Shown: piece after piece, positions 55,367 to 64,000 of the stretch | Layout of the letters: every line of letters begins with the position of its first letter | Numbering within the stretch: the stretch's first letter is position 1 | Source: Nonomuraea turcica | GTDB taxonomy: Bacteria > Actinomycetota > Actinomycetes > Streptosporangiales > Streptosporangiaceae | Reading direction: 5' to 3' | Assembly: GCF_030718205.1 (NCBI RefSeq) | Contig: NZ_JAUZQF010000017.1 | Span: 1 to 64,000, forward strand | Length of the DNA: 64,000 bases | The notes under the pieces: model-generated | The model's database searches: none | The model's input: only the letters and a program-made list of their open reading frames with translations | Told to the model about the DNA's origin: nothing | Made by a program: the position numbers and the translations under genes

Positions 55367-57022
55367 TCAAACCTCCTGTGCGGCTGCGAGCAGGTGCGCG
55401 ACTCCTGCCGCGCGGTCGGTCAAATGCAGGCGTACGGCGGGCCGTCCGCGCGTTTCGAGGGCCTCCAGGTCGCCCAGCGCCTGGGCGAGCTGGAGACGGC
55501 CCAGCGTGTAAGGCTTGCCCGGGACCGCGACGTCCTCCGCCACCGCCCCGGTGATCTGCAGGAACACCCCGTTCTGGGGCCCGCCCTGGTGATATTGCCC
55601 GGTCGCGTGCAACGAGCGCGGCCCCCACCCGAACGTCACCGGCCTGTCGGTACGCAGCGCCAGCAACGCCCGCAGCGTGGCCGGGTCGGCCATCATCCAG
55701 GCGTCGGTCATCTGCTCGAAGTCGGCGCCGTCGGGCACCGGCGCGTCGAAGGCCGCCAGCCGGTCCAGGTAGGCCGTCACCGCCAGGTAACCGTCGGCCG
55801 GAATAGTGTGCAACAGCTCGATGAACACCCCGGGCAGGTCCTTGGCCGTCACCGGGCCGTAGACCTCGACCGGGCCGTCCACCAGCGCGGGCGCGCCCGC
55901 GGGCAGCTCGGGCAGCGCCAGCAGGGCTTCGGCGGTGCCGGCGGGCTCGGCCTGGTCGGGCCGGTCGGCCGGGTCGACCTCCAGCAGGAGCGCGGCGACG
56001 GCGGCGGCGTACTGCCAGACCAGGAACTGCGCGCCCAGCGGACCGTCCACGCGCACGTCGCCGATGTCGGACTCGATGGCGACGACCAGCTCGTCGTGGG
56101 CACGGTGGGGGTCGGCGCCCACGACGGGCAGGATCCCTTTGCCGCGCTTGCCGGTGGACGCGGCGACGAGCCATTCGATCCAGTCGGGCAGCCCGGCGAT
56201 GGCGGACAGCTGGTCCTCCAGCAGGAGCTTGTCCCGGCCGCCCAAGGCCGCGCCGCCGAGCACCGCCCCCAGGGCGAGCCCGGGGTTGCCGCTGTCTCGC
56301 GACAGCAGCGGCAGCACCTCCTCGGCGTCGTCGAGCAACCGCGCCACGTCAGCCCCCGCCAGCGCCGCGGCCACCAGCGCGGCCGTCGGCACGGCCGCGC
56401 CCCAGCCGCCCGCCGGCGACGCCGGACCCGGCCCGCCGGCCGGTGACGGTGTGTCGGGGGTGCTCGACGGCACCAGGCGGTAGCCGCGCTCCACGGCCCG
56501 CCGCTGCAGCGGCGAGCCGGGTACGGCGACGGCCACGATGCGCTGCGCGGCGTCGATGCCCGCCGCCGCGAACAGCTCCTCGTAGATCCGCAGGCAGCAA
56601 TCGGTCTCCACAGCCCGGCCCGCCACCACCATGACCGTGGACTCCAAGGGCTCGGCCAGCGCCCGCCGCACCTGTCCGGGGTCGGACGTGTCGAGCACGG
56701 TGAGCGGCACGTCGGCGGTGTCGCAGATGACCTCCGCCGCCAGCGCCGCGCCGTCCGTGGCGGCCAGCACCACGGTGGTCAGGCCGGCGGCCCGGGCCTG
56801 CTCGGCGAGCTCGCCCAGTTCGGGCAGCAGCTCGCGCGAGGCGCGGAACGGCAGCCCGTCCGCCCACGCCTCGGCGTCTCTGGGAGCTTCGCTCCCTTCG
56901 CGACCCCACAGCGTGGGGTCGCCGGCGGCGAGCCGCGCGGGCACGCCGTCGGCGACGAGACGCCCCGCGACGGAGGAGGCGGCCGAGGCCGCCCTCTCGT
57001 CGCGGTAGAGCACATCCATCAC
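55367..57022 (-). CDS. pgi: Glucose-6-phosphate isomerase, divergent actinobacterial form
   Basis: A 551-residue SIS-fold protein. [20 protein letters not shown] and [20 protein letters not shown], then [19 protein letters not shown] are the conserved blocks. The classical Pgi signatures are altered, but this divergent type is the usual occupant between tal and zwf in actinomycetes. It would connect fructose-6-phosphate back to Zwf. A Pro/Ser-rich insert near residue 190 is poorly conserved. GTG at 57022 overlaps the tal stop by 4 nt. Some members could have lost activity. Confidence 0.85.
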   Translation of the reverse strand: MMDVLYRDERAASAASSVAGRLVADGVPARLAAGDPTLWGREGSEAPRDAEAWADGLPFRASRELLPELGELAEQARAAGLTTVVLAATDGAALAAEVICDTADVPLTVLDTSDPGQVRRALAEPLESTVMVVAGRAVETDCCLRIYEELFAAAGIDAAQRIVAVAVPGSPLQRRAVERGYRLVPSSTPDTPSPAGGPGPASPAGGWGAAVPTAALVAAALAGADVARLLDDAEEVLPLLSRDSGNPGLALGAVLGGAALGGRDKLLLEDQLSAIAGLPDWIEWLVAASTGKRGKGILPVVGADPHRAHDELVVAIESDIGDVRVDGPLGAQFLVWQYAAAVAALLLEVDPADRPDQAEPAGTAEALLALPELPAGAPALVDGPVEVYGPVTAKDLPGVFIELLHTIPADGYLAVTAYLDRLAAFDAPVPDGADFEQMTDAWMMADPATLRALLALRTDRPVTFGWGPRSLHATGQYHQGGPQNGVFLQITGAVAEDVAVPGKPYTLGRLQLAQALGDLEALETRGRPAVRLHLTDRAAGVAHLLAAAQEV

Positions 57023-58110
57023 GGAACCAGGTTCTTGGTGACGCTCTCGAGCAGCTCGTTCCAGGACGCCTCGAACTTCTGCACGCCCTCCTCCTCGAGC
57101 ACCTTCACCACGTCGTCGTAGTCGACGCCGGCCTCCTTGAGCGCGGCCATGGTGTTCCAGGCGTCCTCGTAGAACGGCCGGATGGTGTCACCGGTGACGT
57201 TGGCGTGGTCGGCGGTCGAGTCGAGCGTCTTCTCCGGCATCGTGTTGACGGTGCCGGGGGCGACGAGCTGGTCGACGTAGAGCGTGTCGGCGTATTCAGG
57301 GTTCTTCACGCCGGTCGAGGCCCACAGCGGGCGCTGCGGCCGGGCGCCGGCCGAGCGCAGCCGCTGCCACCGCTCGGTGTTCATGACGTCCTCGTACGCC
57401 GCGTACGCCAGCCGCGCGTTGGCTACGCCCGCCTTGCCCTTGAGCTCCGGCTTGCCGACCTTGTCCAGCCGCTTGTCGATCTCGGTGTCGACCCGGCTGA
57501 CGAAGAACGAGGCCACCGACTCGATCGTGGCCAGGTTGAGCCCCTTGGCCTGCGCGGCCTCCAGGCCGGCGAGCCAGGCGTCCATGACCGCGCGGTAACG
57601 CTCCAGCGAGAAGATCAGCGTCACGTTGACGCTGATGCCCTCGGAGATCGCCTGCGTGATCGCCGGCAGGCCCTCCACGGTCGCCGGGATCTTGATGAAC
57701 AGGTTGGGCCGGTCCACCATCCACCACAGCGCCCGCGCCTCGGCCACGGTCTTCTCGCTCTCGCGGGCCAGGCGCGGGTCCACCTCCAGCGACACACGGC
57801 CGTCCACGCCGCCGGTGGCGTCGTAGACAGGGCGCAGCACGTCGCAGGCCCAGCGGATGTCATAGGCCGTGATCGCCCGCACGGCCTCGTCCACGTTGAC
57901 GCCACGGATGGCCAGGTCGTGCAGCTGCACGTCGTAGGCGTCGCCCTTGCTGAGCGCGCCGGCGAAGATCGTCGGGTTGGAGGTCACCCCGACGACGTTC
58001 TTCTCCCTGATCAACTGCTCCAGGTTGCCGCTGCGCAGCCGCTCACGGCTGATGTCGTCGAGCCAGATGGCCACGCCCTGGCCGGACAGCTTGTTGAGGA
58101 TCTCGCTCAT
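57019..58110 (-). CDS. tal: Transaldolase
   Basis: A 363-residue TIM-barrel enzyme of the non-oxidative pentose-phosphate branch. [18 protein letters not shown] is near residue 43, the Schiff-base Lys is in [11 protein letters not shown] near residue 138, and the C-terminal region contains [14 protein letters not shown] at 58110 gives [12 protein letters not shown]; the longer frame reaches back into tkt. Seven nucleotides separate it from tkt. Confidence 0.97.
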   Translation of the reverse strand: MSEILNKLSGQGVAIWLDDISRERLRSGNLEQLIREKNVVGVTSNPTIFAGALSKGDAYDVQLHDLAIRGVNVDEAVRAITAYDIRWACDVLRPVYDATGGVDGRVSLEVDPRLARESEKTVAEARALWWMVDRPNLFIKIPATVEGLPAITQAISEGISVNVTLIFSLERYRAVMDAWLAGLEAAQAKGLNLATIESVASFFVSRVDTEIDKRLDKVGKPELKGKAGVANARLAYAAYEDVMNTERWQRLRSAGARPQRPLWASTGVKNPEYADTLYVDQLVAPGTVNTMPEKTLDSTADHANVTGDTIRPFYEDAWNTMAALKEAGVDYDDVVKVLEEEGVQKFEASWNELLESVTKNLVP

Positions 58111-58117
58111 GTCTTCT

Positions 58118-60226
58118 TCAGTTTCCCGTCGTCTCGCCTTTTTCCTGACCAAGCTTGGCCAGGCTCGCATGTGCCGCCGCCGCCACGCGCTCGGCCGTCA
58201 GCCCGAACTGCTCGAACACAGTCTTGTACGGAGCCGACGCACCGAAGTGTTCGAGGCCGACCACTTCGCCGCATTCGCCGACGAACTGGTGCCAGCCGAG
58301 CGCGATGCCCGCCTCGACCGCCACCCGAGCCCTGATCGACGACGGCAGAACCGTCTGCCTGTATGCGGAATCCTGCCCGTTGAACCACTCCACACACGGC
58401 ATGGAGACCACTCGCGTGGGGATGCCCTGCTGCTCGAGCAGCTCGCGGCCCTCCACGGCCAGCTGCACCTCGCTGCCGGTGGCGATGATGATGACCCTGG
58501 GCTGGCCGTCGGACGCCTCGCGCAGCACGTAGCCGCCGCGGGCCACGCCGTCGGTGCTGGTGCCCTCGTACACCGGCAGGTTCTGCCGGGTCAGCGCGAG
58601 CGCGGCGGGCCGGTCCTTGTGCTCGAGCACGGCCTTCCACGCGTACGCGGTCTCGTTGGCGTCGCCCGGGCGGACCACGTCGAGGCCGGGGATCGCGCGC
58701 AGCGCCCACAGGTGCTCGATCGGCTGGTGGGTGGGGCCGTCCTCGCCCAGGCCGATGGAGTCGTGCGTCCACACGTAGGTGACCGGCAGCTTCATCAGCG
58801 CGGCCAGGCGCACCGCCGGGCGCATGTAGTCGGAGAAGACCAGGAACGTGCCGCCGTAGGGGCGGGTGCCGCCGTGCAGGGCGATGCCGTTGAGAATGGC
58901 GCCCATGGCGTGCTCGCGGATGCCGAAGTGCAGCGTGCGGCCGTAGCGGTTACCGGGGAACTCCTTGGTCTGGTATTCCTCCGGGATGAAGGACGGCTCG
59001 CCCTTCATCGTGGTGTTGTTGGACTCGGCCAGGTCGGCCGAGCCGCCCCACAGCTCGGGCAGCACCGGCGCCAGCGCGCTCAGCACCTCGCCCGACGCCT
59101 TGCGGGTGGCCATCGACGCGTCCACCTCGAACGACGGCAGCGCCTTGTACCAGCCGTTCGGCAGCTGGCGGTGGGAGATGCGGTCGAGCTCCTCGGCGCG
59201 CTCGGCGTTGGCCAGCCGCCATTCGGCGTAGCCCTTCTCCCACTCGGCGTGCGTGGCGCGGCCGCGCTGGGCCACCTCGCGGGCGTGCGCGAGCACGTCG
59301 GCCGGCACGTCGAAGGTCTTGGCCGGGTCCATGCCGAGGACTTCCTTGGTGGCGGCGACCTCCGCCTCGCCCAGCGCCGAGCCGTGGATCTTGCCGGTGT
59401 TGCGCTTGTTGGGCGCCGGCCAGCCGATGATCGTGCGCAGCCGGATGAACGACGGCCGGTCGGTCTCGGCCTTGGCCGCCTCCAGCGCGTCGTACAGGGC
59501 CTGCACGTCCTCGTGGTAGTTGTCGCCGGCGGTCCAGTCGACGCTCTCCGTGTGCCAGCCGTAGGCCTCGTAGCGCTTGACCACGTCCTCGGACTTGGCG
59601 ATCAGCGTGTCGTCCTCGATGGAGATGTGGTTGTCGTCCCACACGACGATGAGGTTGCCGAGCTTCTGGTGGCCGGCGAGGGAGCTGGCCTCGTGGCTGA
59701 TGCCCTCCTCGATGTCGCCGTCGCTGACGAAGCACCAGATGTGGTGGTCGAACGGTGAGGCGCCGAGCTCGGCGTCGGGGTCGAACAGGCCGCGCTCGCG
59801 GCGGGCGGCCATCGCCATGCCGACCGCGTTGCCCAGGCCCTGGCCGAGCGGGCCGGTCGTGGTCTCGACGCCCGCGGTGTGGCCGTGCTCGGGGTGGCCG
59901 GGGGTGAGGCTGTCCCACTGGCGCAGCCGCCTGAGGTCGTCGAGCGTCAGGCCGTAGCCGGAAAGATAGAGCTGGATGTAGAGGGTCAGGCTGGTGTGGC
60001 CGCACGACAAGACGAAACGGTCGCGCCCGATCCAGTTGGGATCGGTGGGGTCGTGGCGCATCACACGCTGAAACAGCAAGTATGCGGCGGGGGCCAGGCT
60101 CATGGCGGTGCCGGGATGACCCGAGCCCGCCTTCTCCACTGCGTCCATCGCCAGGGCTCGAATGACGTCGACCGCCTGCTTGTCCAGGTCGGTCCAGTCA
60201 AGGGCTGGCACGAGTTCGGTGCTCAA
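58118..60226 (-). CDS. tkt: Transketolase
   Basis: A 702-residue thiamine-diphosphate enzyme transferring two-carbon units. Residues near 35 read [16 protein letters not shown]. The ThDP/Mg motif is [18 protein letters not shown] near residue 156, ending in WDDN. The pyrimidine-domain Glu lies in [15 protein letters not shown] near residue 430. TTG at 60226 starts [11 protein letters not shown], with GGAG 9 nt upstream. First gene of the six-gene pentose-phosphate operon, divergent from ctaB across about 258 nt holding both promoters. Confidence 0.97.
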   Translation of the reverse strand: MSTELVPALDWTDLDKQAVDVIRALAMDAVEKAGSGHPGTAMSLAPAAYLLFQRVMRHDPTDPNWIGRDRFVLSCGHTSLTLYIQLYLSGYGLTLDDLRRLRQWDSLTPGHPEHGHTAGVETTTGPLGQGLGNAVGMAMAARRERGLFDPDAELGASPFDHHIWCFVSDGDIEEGISHEASSLAGHQKLGNLIVVWDDNHISIEDDTLIAKSEDVVKRYEAYGWHTESVDWTAGDNYHEDVQALYDALEAAKAETDRPSFIRLRTIIGWPAPNKRNTGKIHGSALGEAEVAATKEVLGMDPAKTFDVPADVLAHAREVAQRGRATHAEWEKGYAEWRLANAERAEELDRISHRQLPNGWYKALPSFEVDASMATRKASGEVLSALAPVLPELWGGSADLAESNNTTMKGEPSFIPEEYQTKEFPGNRYGRTLHFGIREHAMGAILNGIALHGGTRPYGGTFLVFSDYMRPAVRLAALMKLPVTYVWTHDSIGLGEDGPTHQPIEHLWALRAIPGLDVVRPGDANETAYAWKAVLEHKDRPAALALTRQNLPVYEGTSTDGVARGGYVLREASDGQPRVIIIATGSEVQLAVEGRELLEQQGIPTRVVSMPCVEWFNGQDSAYRQTVLPSSIRARVAVEAGIALGWHQFVGECGEVVGLEHFGASAPYKTVFEQFGLTAERVAAAAHASLAKLGQEKGETTGN

Positions 60227-60484
60227 GTGCTCGATCTCCGGAATCTAGTTGTCATTGGTCATGCCGGTTGGCTATCCCGCCCACACGGACCCTAACCGAG
60301 TGGACGTGGCGATCAATTCCATATCCACCCGCGCGTGTCCATGTATGGCGCAAGCCCCCCATTGGCCGGACCGGCCCACCCTGCGACTACAGTTTGTTGG
60401 GTTCGCAGAGGCGTCACCGGCGCCCACCCATGGATCCGCTCTTATCAGAGGTTACGCGTTGACTCCGCACAGGCTGGAAGCGCC

Positions 60485-61429
60485 TTGACGGTGCTGACCA
60501 ACAGGCAGGCGACGGCGCCATCTCCGCAGGTGGAGGCGCCGCGCTCGATCGGCATGATCGTGAAGGCCTACATCGCGCTCACCAAGCCGCGGATCATCGA
60601 GCTGCTGCTGATCACCACGCTGCCGGTGATGTTCCTCGCGGCGGGCGGTCTGCCGCCGCTGTGGACGTCCATCTCGGTCATGGTGTTCGGCACCCTGTCG
60701 GCGGGCAGCGCCAACGCGCTCAACTGCTATGTGGACCGCGACATCGACCAGAAGATGCGCCGCACCCGCCGCCGGCCGCTGGCCAGGCACCAGGTGTCGC
60801 CGCGCGGCGCGCTGATCTTCGGGATCGTGCTCGGCGTGCTGTCCCTGGTCGGGCTGTGGGTCACCACCAACTGGCTGGCGGCGCTGCTGTCCACCGCGGC
60901 GATCCTGTTCTACGTGCTGGTCTACTCGATGATCCTCAAGCGGCGCACGGCCCAGAACATCGTGTGGGGCGGCATCGCGGGCTGCATGCCGGTGATGATC
61001 GGCTGGGCGGGCATCACCGAGCGGCTGGACTGGGCGCCGCTGGTGCTGTTCGGGGTGGTGTTCTTCTGGACGCCGCCGCACACCTGGACGCTGGCCATGC
61101 GCTACAAGGAGGACTACGCGGCGGCCAAGGTGCCGATGTTGCCGGTCGTGGCCACCGAGCGGCGGGTCATCCTGGAGTCCATCGGCTACACGTGGGCGAC
61201 CGTGCTGTGCTCGCTGCTGCTCTGGCCGGTGGCGGGGACCACGTTGTTCTACCCGGTCGTGGCGGCAGCGCTGGGCGTGATGTGCCTGTGGGAGGTGCAC
61301 CGCCTGCTGGCCCGGCTCAACGCCGGCAAGACCGGCGTCGAGCTGCGGCCCATGCGCTTCTTCCACTGGTCCAATGCCTACCTGGCGCTGCTCTTCCTCG
61401 CCGTCGCGATCGACCCGCTGCTGGCGTGA
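60485..61429 (+). CDS. ctaB: Protohaem IX farnesyltransferase (haem O synthase)
   Basis: A 314-residue UbiA-type membrane enzyme with about nine helices that adds a farnesyl chain to haem b. The prenyl-diphosphate motif [20 protein letters not shown] is near residue 84. [17 protein letters not shown] and [19 protein letters not shown] follow. TTG at 60485 gives the expected length; GTG at 60491 is an alternative. Its product is the substrate of CtaA, encoded 1.3 kb downstream on the other strand, for cytochrome aa3. Confidence 0.96.
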   Translation: MTVLTNRQATAPSPQVEAPRSIGMIVKAYIALTKPRIIELLLITTLPVMFLAAGGLPPLWTSISVMVFGTLSAGSANALNCYVDRDIDQKMRRTRRRPLARHQVSPRGALIFGIVLGVLSLVGLWVTTNWLAALLSTAAILFYVLVYSMILKRRTAQNIVWGGIAGCMPVMIGWAGITERLDWAPLVLFGVVFFWTPPHTWTLAMRYKEDYAAAKVPMLPVVATERRVILESIGYTWATVLCSLLLWPVAGTTLFYPVVAAALGVMCLWEVHRLLARLNAGKTGVELRPMRFFHWSNAYLALLFLAVAIDPLLA

Positions 61430-61518
61430 TCGCCATCGCCGCCGCGGGTCCTTTCTGGACGGTGAGGAGTGGCTATGCTGGCACGGCCACCGGCACTCTG
61501 ATCCGTTAAAGTCACCCT

Positions 61519-62712
61519 ATGGCGTCCCGTGATCCACGCTGGGTGTTGAAGGACCGCCCCTCATTGGCGTTGATCATCGGGCTGGTCCTCACCGGCATCT
61601 GCGCTCTGGTCTCCTTCTCGTTCGACGTGCTCAACGGCGAGCCGGTGCAGTTTTTCATCGCGCTCACGCTGGCGCTGGCGCCGGTGCCGATGCTGCTGGC
61701 CGCGGTGCTGGCACTGGACAGGATGGAGCCGGAGCCGCGCAGCAACCTGACCTTCGCCTTCGCGTGGGGCGCGGGCATCGCGGTGCTGGTCGCGGGCGTG
61801 GTCAACTCGCTCAACCTGCACTACATCATGGACACCGTCAAGCTGTCGGAGGCCAGCGCCCGCAACATCGCGGCCACGTTCGGCGCTCCCGTCGTCGAGG
61901 AGACGATGAAGGGCCTGGTGCTGCTGGGGATGCTCAGGTTCCGCAGGGCCGAGCTCGACGGGCCCACCGACGGCGTCATCTACGCCAGCATGGTCGGCCT
62001 CGGCTTCGCCATGAGCGAGAACGTCAGCTACTACCTCGCCGCGCTCAACTCCGAGTCCGGTGTCAAGGGACTGGCGGTCACCGTGGTGCTGCGCGGCATC
62101 CTGTCGCCGCTGGCGCATCCGCTGTTCAGCTCGATGATCGGCGTCGGCGTAGCCTACGCCGCCCAGCGCAGCGGCTCCGAGCGGGTGTTCTATATCCTGG
62201 CCGGCTGGTCGGGCGCGATGGTCCTGCACGGCCTGTGGAACGGCCTGGCCTCCTACGGCGGCTTCCCCGGGCTCGTGGTGGCCTATCTGACGCTGCTGGT
62301 GGTGCTCGTCGTGCTCATCGGCGTGGTGTTCAGGGACCGGCGCCGGATCGTGGCGCTCATCCAGCGCTATCTGCCGCCGTACGAGCCGACCAAGCTCGTC
62401 AACGGGGCCGACGTCTACATGTTGTCGGCGTTCTCCCGGCGCCGTCAGGCCAGGCAGTGGGCCAAGGCCCACGGCGGCAAGCGCGGGCTGCGCGCGATGC
62501 GCGACTACCAGCTCGCCGCCACCGAGCTGGGGCTGCTGCACGAGCGGGCGGCCCGTCACATGGTCGACGAGCAGACCTTCCATGAGGAGCAGCGGGCGCT
62601 GCTGGAGTGCATGAGCACGGCCAGGGCGGACTTCCCTGTGCCGTCGGTGCACGCCGGGTCGGTCGCGAGGGGCACGCCGCCGCCCGGCTACGCCCCCGGC
62701 GCGCCGGGCTGA
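61519..62712 (+). CDS. PrsW family intramembrane metalloprotease
   Basis: A 397-residue polytopic protein. The PrsW motifs are present: VVEETMKGLVLLGMLRF near residue 132 (EExxK), GLGFAMSENVSYYLAAL (FxxxE) and HPLFSSMIGVGVAYA with a later HGLWNGLASY (His ligands). In Bacillus PrsW cleaves an anti-sigma factor; no anti-sigma gene is visible here. The C-terminal 120 residues are cytoplasmic, ending in a Pro/Gly-rich tail. It is in tandem with ctaB, 89 nt downstream. Confidence 0.92.
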   Translation: MASRDPRWVLKDRPSLALIIGLVLTGICALVSFSFDVLNGEPVQFFIALTLALAPVPMLLAAVLALDRMEPEPRSNLTFAFAWGAGIAVLVAGVVNSLNLHYIMDTVKLSEASARNIAATFGAPVVEETMKGLVLLGMLRFRRAELDGPTDGVIYASMVGLGFAMSENVSYYLAALNSESGVKGLAVTVVLRGILSPLAHPLFSSMIGVGVAYAAQRSGSERVFYILAGWSGAMVLHGLWNGLASYGGFPGLVVAYLTLLVVLVVLIGVVFRDRRRIVALIQRYLPPYEPTKLVNGADVYMLSAFSRRRQARQWAKAHGGKRGLRAMRDYQLAATELGLLHERAARHMVDEQTFHEEQRALLECMSTARADFPVPSVHAGSVARGTPPPGYAPGAPG

Positions 62713-62717
62713 TCCGC

Positions 62718-63698
62718 TCAGACGGTGGCGGGCGCTTCGACGGCGGAGTGGGGCGCGGGCACCGGGTCGCGGGTGCGCAGCGAGGTCACCACCCTGAGAG
62801 CGGCGATCCAGACCAGGGTCGAGCCGAGCACGTGCAGCAGGACCAGGGCGGCGGGCACGGCCAGGAAGTATTGGGTGTAGCCGATCACGCCCTGCAGCAG
62901 CTCCACCACGAACAACGCCAGCGCGGCCCGCCGGGCCGGCCGCGTGGAGTCGCCCACGTGCAGGGCGAACAGCAACGCGAACGTCAGCCCGACGACGACG
63001 TAGGCGAGGTCGGCGTGCAGCCGGGCCACGGCCTCGATGTCGAGGTCGAAGCGCGAGGCCATCACGTCGCCCGAGTGCGGTCCCGTGCCGCTCACCACCA
63101 CGCCGGCCACCAGCAGCACGAAGACGGCGGCCACCAGCACGTGGCCCAGCCTGCGGACATCCCGGTGAGTCACCCGCCGTGCCGCGCCGTCGCCCTCGCC
63201 CGCGCGGGCGTACAACATCCAGCAGGCCGCGATCAGGCCGCTGGAGATGAGGAAGTGCATGCCGACCGTGAACGGGTTGAGCATCGTGTTGACCACCAGC
63301 CCGCCCCACAGTGCCTGGGCCAGGACGCCCACCGGCTGGAGCAGCGCCAGCCGGACCAGGGACCGCCGGCGGGGCACCATCCGCCAGGCCGCGATGACAC
63401 ACGCGGCCGCCACGGCCAGCACCAGGAAGGTCAGCAGCCGGTTGCCGAACTCGACCAGCATGTTGAGCATCGACACCTCAGGGTGCGCGACCGGGATGAA
63501 GCTGTCCGGGGTGCACCTCGGCCAGGTCGGGCAGCCGAGCCCCGAGCCGGTGACGCGCACGCCCGCGCCGGTCACCGTGATGCCCGCGTTGACGACCACG
63601 GATGCCGTCGCCCAGCCCCGCATCGACTGCGTGGTCGGCGCCCAGAAGGAGAACAGGTGGCGCACGAGGGGGTTGGAGTGATCCGTGGGTAGCTTCAC
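62718..63698 (-). CDS. ctaA: Haem A synthase (COX15/CtaA)
   Basis: A 326-residue protein with about eight transmembrane helices that oxidises haem O to haem A. TGSGLGCPTWPRCTPD contains the redox cysteine pair. Conserved His residues lie in EFGNRLLTF context, MHFLISSGL, ARLHADLAYV and LLHVLGSTL. GTG at 63698 gives VKLPTDHSNPL; the open frame extends to 63755 without conserved sequence and no clear Shine-Dalgarno exists for either. It is convergent with prsW (5-nt gap). Confidence 0.94.
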   Translation of the reverse strand: MKLPTDHSNPLVRHLFSFWAPTTQSMRGWATASVVVNAGITVTGAGVRVTGSGLGCPTWPRCTPDSFIPVAHPEVSMLNMLVEFGNRLLTFLVLAVAAACVIAAWRMVPRRRSLVRLALLQPVGVLAQALWGGLVVNTMLNPFTVGMHFLISSGLIAACWMLYARAGEGDGAARRVTHRDVRRLGHVLVAAVFVLLVAGVVVSGTGPHSGDVMASRFDLDIEAVARLHADLAYVVVGLTFALLFALHVGDSTRPARRAALALFVVELLQGVIGYTQYFLAVPAALVLLHVLGSTLVWIAALRVVTSLRTRDPVPAPHSAVEAPATV

Positions 63699-63794
63699 GT
63701 CATCGATGGTACGGGCCGGTACGGTCGGTCCCGCCACGGGGAACGGGCTTCTCAACCCACTTAGGTATGTGACATATTACTGGGGGAGGTGGTC

Positions 63795-64000
63795 ATGTCC
63801 GACGTCATCGTCGTCGGCGCCGGCGTCGTGGGGGCGGCGTGCGCCTACTACGCCGCGCGGGCGGGCCTCGACGTGACCGTGATCGACCGTGGGCCCGTCG
63901 CCGGCGGCACGACCGGCTCGGGCGAGGGCAACGTGCTGGTGTCGGACAAGGAGCCCGGGCCGGAGCTGGAGCTGGCGGTGCTGTCCAACCGGCTCTGGCG
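63795..64000 (+). CDS. FAD-dependent oxidoreductase (DAO family), cut by the window end
   Basis: Only the first 68 codons are visible. MSDVIVVGAGVVGAACAYYAA is a clear Rossmann FAD motif, followed by VTVIDRGPVAGGTTGSGEGN. This start resembles amino-acid, opine and hydroxyproline oxidases of the DAO family. ATG at 63795 has GGGGGAGG about 6 nt upstream. The remainder of the gene lies outside the window, so the substrate cannot be judged. Confidence 0.85.
   Translation, partial: MSDVIVVGAGVVGAACAYYAARAGLDVTVIDRGPVAGGTTGSGEGNVLVSDKEPGPELELAVLSNRLW

Overview
The window reads as a chromosomal segment of a high-GC actinomycete. The best guess is Streptosporangiales (Nonomuraea/Streptosporangium-like); this rests on overall gene content and synteny, not on a marker gene. 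Nearly every locus is a conserved actinobacterial housekeeping gene, and genes are dense with many GTG/TTG starts and 1-4 nt stop/start overlaps.

Layout. 1-172: the 3' end of an rRNA operon (5S rRNA plus terminator). 707-3436: a TPR protein with a very long Arg/Gly/Asp repeat region. 3545-7841: a GNAT enzyme, a three-gene ECF42 sigma/DGPF/DUF1579-like unit, an MBL-fold hydrolase and a small SSB-like protein. 7842-10195: a DUF1015 gene flanked by hairpins that look like insertion-sequence ends. 10196-16118: TPR, HAD-IIA, SCP2, a small protein, tlyA, nadK and recN. 16192-22152: a division/envelope block (steA, mctB/steB-like, a MraY-like membrane protein, murJ and a GT4). 22177-23319: a Mn2+-type yybP-ykoY riboswitch in front of terC. 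23427-24888: psd-pssA for phosphatidylethanolamine synthesis. 26390-34151: uvrA and uvrC flank a DUF2306 membrane protein and three tandem Rieske lipoproteins. 34467-37577: rapZ-yvcK-whiA. 38893-42145: gap-pgk-tpiA, then secG and rbpA. 42947-45949: an amidohydrolase/FAD oxidoreductase pair. 46071-51966: an ACT-GNAT fusion, a stand-alone Clp N-domain protein, a coiled-coil protein, an SDR-TetR pair with a palindromic operator, a methyltransferase and an adenosine-deaminase-like enzyme. 52044-60226: the pentose-phosphate operon tkt-tal-pgi-zwf-opcA-pgl, divergent from ctaB. The window closes with PrsW, ctaA and a truncated FAD oxidoreductase.

The genes form coherent modules: DNA repair (recN, uvrA, uvrC), envelope and division (steA, mctB-like, murJ, rapZ-yvcK-whiA), central carbon metabolism (gap-pgk-tpiA and the pentose-phosphate operon) and haem A synthesis (ctaB, ctaA). 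I found no prophage, CRISPR array, secondary-metabolite cluster or obvious defence system. The points most worth a second look are the RGG-like repeat protein beside the rRNA operon, the riboswitch whose 3' aptamer strand can pair with the terC Shine-Dalgarno, the triplicated Rieske lipoproteins, a DasR-like site before gap, three hairpins resembling IS200/IS605 ends, and several minisatellite-like intergenic repeats.
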